The position numbers and the translations under genes are program-made. Positions 8,948 through 15,794 of a DNA stretch of 64,000 nucleotides are shown in pieces (within the stretch, counting starts at the first letter, position 1; every line of letters begins with the position of its first letter). The notes below the pieces were generated by a model. That model made no database searches and was not told where the DNA came from. It saw only the letters and a program-made list of their open reading frames with translations. This DNA is from Asticcacaulis sp. AC466. Lineage in GTDB: Bacteria; Pseudomonadota; Alphaproteobacteria; Caulobacterales; Caulobacteraceae. The DNA lies in contig NZ_AWGE01000001.1 in NCBI RefSeq assembly GCF_000495815.1, positions 124,001 through 188,000 on the forward strand, read 5' to 3'.

Positions 8948-10609
8948 CTATTCGATGGAATTTAGGTCGCGGCCGCGCGTTTCCTTCAGGAACAGCAGGG
9001 ATACGGCGGCGGCAATCAGGCCCGTTGCCACCGGATACCATAGGCCGAAATAGATATTGCCAGATGCCGCCACCATGGCAAAACTGAGCACGGGTTGCAG
9101 GCCGCCGAACCAGCCCGTCCCGATATTATAGGGCAGGCTCATGGCGGTATAGCGGACTCGTGTCGGGAACATTTCGACCAATAGCGATGCCATCGGACCG
9201 TAAAGCGCGGTACAGGCGACGGCGAATACGCACAGCACGGCGAACATCGCCCAGGCATTGACCTTCTTCGGGTCCGCCTTGTCGGGATAGCCGGCGGCCT
9301 TCAACGCGGCCTTGACCTCGCCGGATGCCTTAGCCTTCAGCGCCTTTATGCCCGCCTTGTCGAGGCCCTTGCCGGAGGGAACGCTTATGACTTCGTCACC
9401 GATATGGATGCTGGCTGCCTCGCCGGCCGATACATCGGCCCGGTTGGTGTAGGGGGTTCCGACGCCTGTCACGATGCTTTTGGCCAGGTCGCACGGTGAG
9501 GTGAATTGCGCGGTAGCGAACAGGTCGAACTGGAAGGTGCACTGGGCCGGGTTGGCGACGACATAGACCGGATTGGCCGTCTGGGCGGCTTCCAGATCGG
9601 GATTGCCGAACTTCATCAGCATCTGGAAACCAGGGAAGAAGGTCAGGCAGGCCAGCATCATGCCGAAAATGACCACCGGCTTGCGGCCTATACGGTCGGA
9701 CAGGGAGGCGAAGGTGACGTAGAGAAGGGACGACACCAGGGTCATGCCCATGATTAGGGTGTCCTTCAGGGCGGGATCGAGCTTGACGATCGACGTCAGG
9801 AAGATCTGGGTGTAGAAAAAGGCGGTGTACCAAACCACGCCCTGGGCCGTCATGAAGCCGAACAGGGCGATGAGCATCCCTTTCAGGTTACGCCAGCGCG
9901 TGAAGATTTCAGACAGGGGTGACTTGGCGATCTGGCCCTGTTCATGCAAGGCCTTGAAGGCCGGGCTTTCGGCGGTCTTGGCGCGAATATAGACCGAAAC
10001 GATGAGCAGGCCGGCTGAGACGATGAATGGAATGCGCCAGCCCCAGTCATTGAAGGCGGCATCGTTATTTATCGTCTTGCGCGTGACTAGAATAATGAGC
10101 AGGGCCGAAATGAGACCGAAGGCGGCCGAGGTCTGAATCCAGCCGGTATAGGCGCCGCGCTTGTTGGCGGGGGCGTGTTCGGCGACATAGATGGCCGCCC
10201 CGCCATATTCGCCGCCTAACGCGAAGCCCTGAATAACACGCAGGGCTATAAGCAGGATGGGAGCGATGGGCCCGACCTGCTTGTAGGTCGGCAGCAGGCC
10301 GATGGCGATGGTGGCCAGGCCCATGACCAGGATAGTGTAGAGGAAGGTGCCCTTGCGCCCCTTCTTGTCGCCGATATGGCCAAAAACAAGCGCGCCGAGC
10401 GGCCGGGCGATAAAGCCCACAGCGAAGGTGGCCAAGGCCGCGATCGTCGCCAGGGTGTCATTGAGCCCGGCGTAGAAATTTTGCGCGATAGTGGCGGTCA
10501 GGGTGCCGAAGATAAAGAAGTCGTACCATTCGAACGTGGTGCCGGCCGCCGACGCAATCACGATGGTGCGCAGCCCGCCGTTTTTCGGCTTAGTTACTTC
10601 AGTCGTCAT
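8948..10609 (-). CDS. MHS-family (metabolite:H+ symporter) MFS transporter with large internal insertion
   Basis: The product is a 553-residue major facilitator protein. The N-terminus TTFEWYDFFIFG, the loop GHIGDKKGRKG, the GGEYGGA stretch in helix 5 and SDRIGRKP after helix 8 are hallmarks of the MHS branch (ProP, KgtP and ShiA relatives). The ATG at 10609 is preferred to the one at 10654 because AGGACAGGGG lies just upstream and MTTEVTK fits the family start. Odd feature: residues ~330-450 hold a largely hydrophilic segment of about 100 residues with two cysteines (357 and 373) between helices in the second half; simple members are about 430-450 residues. By position it should lie in one extracytoplasmic loop. 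The substrate cannot be told from sequence; neighbours do not help. Confidence 0.88.
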   Translation of the reverse strand: MTTEVTKPKNGGLRTIVIASAAGTTFEWYDFFIFGTLTATIAQNFYAGLNDTLATIAALATFAVGFIARPLGALVFGHIGDKKGRKGTFLYTILVMGLATIAIGLLPTYKQVGPIAPILLIALRVIQGFALGGEYGGAAIYVAEHAPANKRGAYTGWIQTSAAFGLISALLIILVTRKTINNDAAFNDWGWRIPFIVSAGLLIVSVYIRAKTAESPAFKALHEQGQIAKSPLSEIFTRWRNLKGMLIALFGFMTAQGVVWYTAFFYTQIFLTSIVKLDPALKDTLIMGMTLVSSLLYVTFASLSDRIGRKPVVIFGMMLACLTFFPGFQMLMKFGNPDLEAAQTANPVYVVANPAQCTFQFDLFATAQFTSPCDLAKSIVTGVGTPYTNRADVSAGEAASIHIGDEVISVPSGKGLDKAGIKALKAKASGEVKAALKAAGYPDKADPKKVNAWAMFAVLCVFAVACTALYGPMASLLVEMFPTRVRYTAMSLPYNIGTGWFGGLQPVLSFAMVAASGNIYFGLWYPVATGLIAAAVSLLFLKETRGRDLNSIE

Positions 10610-10765
10610 AATGGCCCCTGTCCTGTCCGCATATTCGGACTTGTCAAATGGCATTTGACCGAAAATAAATCGGAAAACAAGGCTATTCGGGCGGCTATGA
10701 GAAGACTCGATTCTTGCCGCATTTATGGTTAAGGTGCCTGTGAAACGGCATGGCGGGGGTTTACA

Positions 10766-11002
10766 ATGAGATTTTCCGGTCCGGTAATGGCGCCAGAGGG
10801 CCTAACCTCCTATGTGAAGGTCAGGCGCATTCAACCAATGCAGATCATGCTCAACATCGTTGAAGGCTTGTTTGGCTTGGTCGGGGTCGCTGTGCTGATC
10901 CTTTTTGTGTGGCAGGGCTCATTTGAAAAAGCCGGCGCCACCGTCGATCAGGGCGTCGGCTATGTCAAAACAGGGATCGAAAAGCTGATTCCGCACCGGT
11001 AA
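10766..11002 (+). CDS. Small membrane protein of unknown function
   Basis: A 78-codon frame with a plausible ribosome site (GGCGGGGG) 5-6 bases before its ATG. It encodes one hydrophobic helix (about residues 27-50, MLNIVEGLFGLVGVAVLILFVW) and a short polar tail. A second start at 10838 would give a 54-residue protein beginning just before the helix. It lies between the divergent transporter and carbonic anhydrase (cynT/can type) on the same strand as the latter, with 62 bases to it. I do not recognise the family. Coding status is supported by frame length and hydrophobic pattern only. Confidence 0.55.
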   Translation: MRFSGPVMAPEGLTSYVKVRRIQPMQIMLNIVEGLFGLVGVAVLILFVWQGSFEKAGATVDQGVGYVKTGIEKLIPHR

Positions 11003-11064
11003 AAGGGTTGATCTTGCAGGCGCGGGGGGTATAAGGCCGACACTTTTTTTGAGAGGATTGAGGC

Positions 11065-11685
11065 ATGCTGGACGAATTGCTCGACAACAATCGCAAGTGG
11101 GCTCGGCAAAAGACAGAGATAGATCCTCAGTTCTTTACACGACTGGTCAATCAGCAAACGCCGGAATATTTCTGGATCGGTTGCGCGGATAGCCGTGTGC
11201 CCGCCAACGAAATCGTCAATCTCGATCCCGGCGAGATGTTCGTCCACCGCAACGTTGCCAATCTGGCGCCGCAGCAGGACGCCAACTATCTCAGTGTGCT
11301 TCAGTATGCCGTGCATGTCCTTAAGGTGAAGCATGTTCTGGTGGTCGGCCATTATGGTTGTGGCGGCGTGCGCACGGCCATTGAATCGACAGACCATGGC
11401 CTGATAGATCACTGGCTGTCGCCGATCCGCGAAGTGGCGCATGAACATCGTCACGAACTCGAAGCCTGCGAAGATGACACAATTATGCTGGATCGCCTGT
11501 GCGAACTGAACGTCATCGCCCAGGTCAGGAATGTTGCGACCAACCCTATAACAGTGGCGGCTTGGCGCAGTGGCCAACCGCTTTCAATCCATGGCTGGGT
11601 CTATTCCATCCGCAACGGCTTGGTTACCGATCAAGGGGTAACAGTCAGTAACTTGCAGGATCGCCTGGAAATTTTCGACGTCTGA
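11065..11685 (+). CDS. can: Beta-class carbonic anhydrase
   Basis: Zinc enzyme interconverting CO2 and bicarbonate in the cytoplasm. The 206-residue product has the complete beta-class zinc site: Cys40, the catalytic dyad Asp42-Arg44 (CADSR), His96 and Cys99 (HYGCGG). The C-terminal LSIHGWVYSIRNGLV is also typical. The start has a good ribosome site (GAGAGGATTGAGG). It probably supplies bicarbonate for carboxylations in the central metabolism encoded elsewhere in the window. The gene is followed by 250 bases holding a CtrA-type site and a perfect AT-rich hairpin that could end its transcript. Confidence 0.97.
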   Translation: MLDELLDNNRKWARQKTEIDPQFFTRLVNQQTPEYFWIGCADSRVPANEIVNLDPGEMFVHRNVANLAPQQDANYLSVLQYAVHVLKVKHVLVVGHYGCGGVRTAIESTDHGLIDHWLSPIREVAHEHRHELEACEDDTIMLDRLCELNVIAQVRNVATNPITVAAWRSGQPLSIHGWVYSIRNGLVTDQGVTVSNLQDRLEIFDV

Positions 11686-11759
11686 CACTTTTTTTGGAGT
11701 CTACGTTCCTATCGCCGTTATGCGGATAAATTTCTGACTTTCCGCCAAAAATACGAAAA

Positions 11760-11774
11760 TTAACCCCCTGTTAA
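11760..11774. promoter_or_regulatory. Perfect CtrA-type binding site (TTAA-N7-TTAA)
   Basis: TTAACCCCCTGTTAA matches the full consensus TTAA-N7-TTAA bound by the cell-cycle response regulator CtrA of Caulobacterales. It lies in the intergenic region downstream of the carbonic anhydrase gene, about 100 bases before a small leader frame and 163 bases before the aldo/keto reductase start. I did not see another exact match among the intergenic regions I scanned by eye. CtrA itself is not encoded here; DivL, which regulates the CtrA pathway, is. Confidence 0.6.
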
Positions 11775-11776
11775 CC

Positions 11777-11797
11777 ACGTTTTTTATTAAAAAACGT
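11777..11797. promoter_or_regulatory. Perfect AT-rich inverted repeat, terminator or operator
   Basis: ACGTTTTTT and AAAAAACGT form a perfect 9-base inverted repeat around a 3-base centre, beginning two bases after the CtrA-type site. Read on the plus strand it could act as a weak terminator for the carbonic anhydrase transcript. Its position next to the CtrA site and upstream of the aldo/keto reductase also allows an operator role. The sequence alone cannot decide. Confidence 0.4.
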
Positions 11798-11872
11798 TCG
11801 CGCACGCATGGGTTTTTTATTTCCTGTAAAGAGCTTCTTTAAGATTTGGACGCCAAAGTCGGAAGGTATTTT

Positions 11873-11980
11873 ATGGTTAAGGATTCGCGGCTGTGGCCGG
11901 TGACACCTTGGCCGGGTCTTCGGATTGTTTTCACGCATGGCGGCAACTTTAGGTCTCGGCTCCGCTCAATTTGGCGGTGA
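11873..11980 (+). CDS. Possible 35-residue leader peptide upstream of the aldo/keto reductase
   Basis: An ATG with a good ribosome site (GGAAGG, 6 bases upstream) opens a 35-codon frame (MVKDSRLWPVTPWPGLRIVF...) that stops at 11980, inside the following gene in another frame. The following gene has no good ribosome site of its own at 11937, so translation of this small frame could couple to it. No homology is recognised, and it may simply be a spurious frame. Confidence 0.3.
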   Translation: MVKDSRLWPVTPWPGLRIVFTHGGNFRSRLRSIWR

Positions 11981-12845
11981 TTACGGCATATCGAACACGC
12001 GGGGTCGCGTGAGCGAGGACGAAGTGCGCCAAATTCTGGAGCTGGCGGCCGATTGCAAGATCCTGAATATCGACGCCGCCCATTATGATGGCGATGTCGA
12101 ACGCATTCTCGGTCGTTGCTGGCCGTTTCCGTCTCCCTTCAAGCCCCAGCTTCGTACGCTTCGCCTGGAAAAAGGCCTCGACTGGCTGGAATCGCGTCTG
12201 CGTCGCAGTGTTGACCATATGGGCCTGGTGCGGGCACATTCGGCCCTGATAGATTGCGCCGAAGACCTCATGGGCCCCAACGGCGATGCCCTGTGGGCGC
12301 GGCTTGAAAAGCTGAAGGGCGAAGGGCTGATCAGCAAGATAGGCATATCGGCTACCCACGCCGACCAGCCGGTCCTGCTCGCCCGGCGCTTCAAGCCCGA
12401 CATCATGCAGGTCCCGGCGTCGATCCTCGATCAACGCCTGGTGCGCAACGGCGACATCGAAACCCTGGCGGGTCTGGGGGTCGAGGTACAGATCCGATCG
12501 GTCTTCCTGCAGGGACTGCTGTTCCTGCCCCGCGAAGCCTTGCCGGCCAACCTGATTCCGATCGGGCCGCACCTGTCGCGCGTCCGCCGGATCATGATGG
12601 AAAGTGGCGCCGACCCCCTGCATGCCGCTCTCAGTTTTGCGCTTAACCTGCCGGGGGTATCCATGGTCATCGTCGGTGTGACCTCTGCGGCAGAACTGCG
12701 CGCCATTGTTGCCGCATCTGAACGTAAGGCGCCGCGTATCAACTATGAGGCCATGGCGCTGAATGACGACGTTGCGCTCGATCCGCAGATGTGGTTCGCC
12801 GATCTGGGTGAACAGGCGGCGCGCCGTCTTGTCAGGGTCGCCTGA
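11937..12845 (+). CDS. Aldo/keto reductase family protein with altered catalytic residues
   Basis: The product is a 302-residue TIM-barrel protein of the aldo/keto reductase superfamily: the N-terminal LGLGSAQFGGDYGISN, the Asp/Tyr segment NIDAAHYDG (Asp46, Tyr50), and the C-terminal cofactor segment VSMVIVGVTSAAEL are recognisable. It resembles reductases found in polysaccharide and cell-surface sugar clusters. By hand alignment the usual catalytic Lys position appears as Arg73 and the usual His in the LLxH strand as Asp106, so the tetrad looks incomplete and activity is uncertain. ATG 11937 is preferred; TTG 11925 is possible, and neither has a clear ribosome site. A perfect CtrA-type site lies 163 bases upstream, suggesting cell-cycle control. 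Confidence 0.8.
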   Translation: MAATLGLGSAQFGGDYGISNTRGRVSEDEVRQILELAADCKILNIDAAHYDGDVERILGRCWPFPSPFKPQLRTLRLEKGLDWLESRLRRSVDHMGLVRAHSALIDCAEDLMGPNGDALWARLEKLKGEGLISKIGISATHADQPVLLARRFKPDIMQVPASILDQRLVRNGDIETLAGLGVEVQIRSVFLQGLLFLPREALPANLIPIGPHLSRVRRIMMESGADPLHAALSFALNLPGVSMVIVGVTSAAELRAIVAASERKAPRINYEAMALNDDVALDPQMWFADLGEQAARRLVRVA

Positions 12846-12857
12846 GGACCTGACCCG

Positions 12858-12878
12858 AACCCGAGCGTCCGGGTTTTT
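12858..12878 (+). terminator. Rho-independent terminator after the aldo/keto reductase gene
   Basis: AACCCG and CGGGTT form a 6-pair stem with a 6-base loop, followed by a short T-run, 12 bases after the stop codon. Confidence 0.55.
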
Positions 12879-12953
12879 CATATTGATATCGTCGGGCATT
12901 GTCGCGTAACGGGCATGGGTAGCTATTTCCCCCAGCCCTGACGGAACTGTCTC

Positions 12954-13832
12954 ATGCCCGAATTGCCCGAAGTCGAAACGGTCCGGCGCGGTCTTGCGCC
13001 GCATCTGGAAGGCGCGCGCCTCAGCGAGGTCCGGCTGCATCGCGCCAATTTGCGCTACCCGTTTCCCGACGATTTCGCGCAACGCCTGGAAGGTGCTGGC
13101 GTATTGCGGCTGGAGCGGCGGGCGAAATACCTGCTGGCCTGGCTGGATACCCAGGATGTGTGGGTCACGCACCTGGGCATGACGGGTCGGTTCCAGATCA
13201 ATGATACTCCGGACGACCTGGCCCGCTATTACCATGCGGTCGCGCCCGACGAAAAGCACCTGCATTTTCAGTGCCTGGCGACGAAAGGCGAAGCGGTGGC
13301 ACGTATCGATTTCTATGACCCACGCCGCTTTGGTTTCATGCTTCTGCTCACGCCGGACGCCCTTTATGACAGCAAGTGGTTCCGAGGCCTGGGCGTAGAG
13401 CCCCTGTCGGGCGACCTGAGCGCCGCCTACCTCCTGGGCATGGCCAAGGGGCGCAACGTGAACCTGAAGGCGCTGCTGATGGCGCAGGGCGACGCCAAGG
13501 GCGGCGGCATTGCCGGGTTGGGCAATATATATGTCTGTGAGGCGCTGTACCGGGCGCGTCTGTCACCGGATCACAAGGCATCGGCTCTGACACTGGCCCA
13601 GGCCGTGGCTTTGGTCGATGGCATCAAGAGTATCCTGGAAGAGGCTGTAGCGGCCGGCGGTTCATCCATCAGCGATTTCGCGGCGACATCCGGTGAACTG
13701 GGCTATTTCCAGCACCGTTTCTGTGTCTATGACCGCAAAGGAGAGCCGTGTCTGCGCAAAGATGGCGGCATTATCGAACGCAAGGTGCATCAGGGACGAT
13801 CCAGTTTCTTCTGCCCGGTCTGCCAGCTATGA
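12954..13832 (+). CDS. mutM: Formamidopyrimidine-DNA glycosylase
   Basis: Base-excision repair glycosylase/AP lyase removing 8-oxoguanine and formamidopyrimidines. The product has 292 residues. Pro2-Glu3 (MPELPEVETVRRGL), Lys58 (RAKYLL), THLGMTGRF, YDPRRFG and the GLGNIY helix-two-turn-helix are all present, so the catalytic core is intact. The C-terminal zinc finger is abnormal: Cys266, Cys287 and Cys290 remain, but the second ligand is replaced (GEPC-LRK-DGG, Lys269) and one extra residue is present. The finger otherwise keeps the QGRSSFFCPVCQ end. The frame abuts the convergent thioredoxin-like gene exactly, with no base between the two stop codons. Confidence 0.95.
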   Translation: MPELPEVETVRRGLAPHLEGARLSEVRLHRANLRYPFPDDFAQRLEGAGVLRLERRAKYLLAWLDTQDVWVTHLGMTGRFQINDTPDDLARYYHAVAPDEKHLHFQCLATKGEAVARIDFYDPRRFGFMLLLTPDALYDSKWFRGLGVEPLSGDLSAAYLLGMAKGRNVNLKALLMAQGDAKGGGIAGLGNIYVCEALYRARLSPDHKASALTLAQAVALVDGIKSILEEAVAAGGSSISDFAATSGELGYFQHRFCVYDRKGEPCLRKDGGIIERKVHQGRSSFFCPVCQL

Positions 13833-14360
13833 TCAGACAGCCGGTGGCGTCTGAACCGGCTTTTCAGCCAGCAGGGGCGTAATCAACTGGTCGAAGGTGC
13901 CATAGTTGAAGGCGTTGGCGCGGGCATAACGCAGCACGCCTGATCGGTCGATCACATAGTTGCTCGGAATGGCACCGTCGATTGGGCCATAACCCCTGCC
14001 ATTGATATATCTGGCGAGGGGGAAGGACAGGGTGGTGGCCAGCGGTTTCAGGTCCTTGTTGGAGACGGCGTCATCGATGGTAACCGCAAATACCTTCAGG
14101 TCGTCCCCGACATGGCGGCGAACGTAAGCGTCGATTTCCGGCAGTTCTTGTTTGCACGGCCCGCACCAGACCGCCCAGTAGTTTAACACCACCACCTTGC
14201 CGATCAGGTCGGTGAGCCGGATCGTTTTTTGGTCGAAAGTGGTCAGGCTGAATTTCGGCGCCGGCTGGCCGATCCGGGGCTTCGCTTGAACGGATGACGA
14301 CAGGGCCGCGCCCATGGTCAGGGCGGCGCCCATAAGCGTGCGTCGATTGATGACTGACAT
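13833..14360 (-). CDS. TlpA/ResA-like periplasmic thioredoxin-fold protein
   Basis: The product is a 175-residue exported thioredoxin-fold protein. The N-terminus (NRRTLMGAALTMGAALSSSVQA) has paired arginines and a hydrophobic core, fitting a Tat-like signal. The mature part starts IGQPAPKFSLTTFDQ, typical of the AhpC/TSA-TlpA group, with the redox motif WCGPCK and the cis-proline region GAIPSNYVIDRSG. It probably reduces disulfides in the periplasm, possibly for cytochrome maturation, but no partner is adjacent. The ATG at 14360 is chosen because GGGGGAGG lies upstream; the frame runs on to 14426. The stop abuts that of mutM. Confidence 0.88.
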   Translation of the reverse strand: MSVINRRTLMGAALTMGAALSSSVQAKPRIGQPAPKFSLTTFDQKTIRLTDLIGKVVVLNYWAVWCGPCKQELPEIDAYVRRHVGDDLKVFAVTIDDAVSNKDLKPLATTLSFPLARYINGRGYGPIDGAIPSNYVIDRSGVLRYARANAFNYGTFDQLITPLLAEKPVQTPPAV

Positions 14361-14441
14361 GTGTGGCGCCTCCCCCGATCGTATGCTACAGCGTATAAGT
14401 AGAGGCGGAAAAGCGCAACTGGACATCTGTTCCGGCCGGTT

Positions 14442-14471
14442 TTCTGGTTAACGATCACAGCTGTGTATAAT
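14442..14471 (+). promoter_or_regulatory. Candidate promoter for rpsT
   Basis: A perfect TATAAT lies at 14466-14471, with TTCTGG 18 bases upstream as a poor -35 element. It is about 155 bases before rpsT. The -10 match is strong but the -35 is weak, so this is tentative. Confidence 0.35.
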
Positions 14472-14626
14472 TTTTGCGTCCGGAGTCGGAAAAGACACGC
14501 CGAATGCATTGACCGGGGAGATGTCTTCGGTTATACCCCGCCCCCTTGAAATTCACGTCTCGGCGCCCTTCGAATTCGATACGGCGCCGGGGTATAAACC
14601 CAATCTCTCGTCCTGTAAGGTGATGA

Positions 14627-14896
14627 ATGGCCAATAATCCTGGCGCCCGTAAGGCGATCCGCAAGATCGCTGCCCGTACCGAAGTCAACAAGGCGCGCCG
14701 TTCGCGTGTTCGTACCTTCGTGCGCAAGTTTGAAGAAGCGCTCGCCGGTGGCGACGCTGCGGTTGCCAAGGCTGCCTTTGTCGAAGCGCAATCGGAACTG
14801 ATGCGTGCTGTCACGAAGGGCGTCGTTCACAAGAATACCGGTTCGCGTAAAGTGTCGCGTCTGGCCTCTCAGCTGAAGAAGCTGGCCACCGCCTGA
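14627..14896 (+). CDS. rpsT: 30S ribosomal protein S20
   Basis: An 89-residue basic protein of the small ribosomal subunit. [21 protein letters not shown] and the alanine/lysine-rich helices ending in [19 protein letters not shown] are characteristic of S20. Ribosome site TAAGG lies before the ATG. In Caulobacter rpsT also precedes dnaA, so the order supports the taxonomic placement. A clear terminator follows, so dnaA should have its own promoter in the long gap. Confidence 0.98.
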   Translation: MANNPGARKAIRKIAARTEVNKARRSRVRTFVRKFEEALAGGDAAVAKAAFVEAQSELMRAVTKGVVHKNTGSRKVSRLASQLKKLATA

Positions 14897-14904
14897 TCTG
14901 ATTG

Positions 14905-14938
14905 AAGGCGACGGGCTTTGCTGCCTGTCGCCTTTTTT
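14905..14938 (+). terminator. Rho-independent terminator of rpsT
   Basis: AAGGCGAC and GTCGCCTT form a perfect 8-pair stem, followed by a T-run, 9 bases after the rpsT stop. Confidence 0.85.
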
Positions 14939-15794
14939 CATGCCTGTTGTACACCGTATCGGGTCGTTTACCCGATCGGCCGTGTTCAAATCCTGAAAAT
15001 ATATGGCTTTTTCACTCACGAACGCTTCGGCGGACGCGAGTGTTCTATTGTCTGGCGTTTGCGGGTTTTGGGCGCGGGAAAAATAATCTGAATTACTGTC
15101 TTAATTTCTTGTTGCGCGCGAAGAGGTTATCGGAGTCAATAAAAATATCAGCACCTGTTGATAAATAAGATTATTGACCCCGGGGACCAGAACGCTAATT
15201 TGAACCCCTCACCGACATCCTCCTGATACGGAAGATTTCGGCGGTGTCCGGTCCGCACCGGACGCGAGGGCCGTAGAGGTGCCGATACCTATCAAGGTTT
15301 AGGCGTTTGTAGGGCTCAACGGCTTATATCGTAAGGAAAGTAGCATTTTGCCGCGTTTCCCGGATAGGGCCACATTGACGGCTTAGCCTATTCTTCGGAC
15401 GGGGAGGAGCGTGTCTCCTCTATCCGCCGAGACCTGTAATTCCGCTAACCGGTGTGTCGCTGGCGAGACACCGGACCCTTGGCGGTTTTAGCTGAGCCGA
15501 GCGCAAATTTTTCGCTCAAAAGGCGAAATCCGGAGGCGCCCACGCGAAGCGGTTCGCAATTGGCGCGTGTGCTCCCGGTAGACTATCGCGGCGTGGCTGG
15601 TCGATATCCGGTAACGACGCGCGGCGGCGACGACCTTGTGGTGAGGGGGCGACCGTTCGTACAGGTTCTCAGGCAGGTTCTCAGGGGCCGAAACAGGGCG
15701 ATCAGATGGCGTGTACGGGAGAACCCCGATGGGCCGTTTGATCATGTAACGCGTAACTGAAGTGGGTAAGGCAAATGATCGGGGCGATAGAATA
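14939..15794. other. Gene-free, hairpin-rich region between rpsT and dnaA
   Basis: About 850 bases with no convincing coding frame. It has three parts. First, a 7-pair hairpin just after the rpsT terminator (ATCGGGT/ACCCGAT, 14958-14976). Second, an AT-rich stretch at about 15080-15178, suitable for a dnaA promoter or an unwinding element. Third, a block with several hairpins at 15246-15263, 15404-15420, 15449-15474 (7 pairs, one mismatch, then 4 pairs) and 15499-15517. No good match to the DnaA box TTATCCACA was seen; TGTTGATAA at 15157-15165 is only near. It may be the long dnaA leader, a structured RNA, or part of the origin region. Confidence 0.6.

Noticed and set aside
14984-14994. T-loop-like GTTCAAATCC suggesting a tRNA
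   Set aside because: No acceptor, D or anticodon stem could be built around it.
15180-15520. RNase P RNA, SRP RNA or tmRNA in the hairpin block
   Set aside because: The conserved sequence signatures of those RNAs (for example the GAGGAAAGTCC core of RNase P) are absent.
15452-15760. 102-residue frame upstream of dnaA
   Set aside because: No ribosome site or recognisable motif, and it covers the hairpin block, so it is unlikely to be coding.
14939-15794. oriC with DnaA boxes
   Set aside because: No match to TTATCCACA on either strand was seen; only TGTTGATAA at 15157-15165 is near. An origin cannot be claimed.
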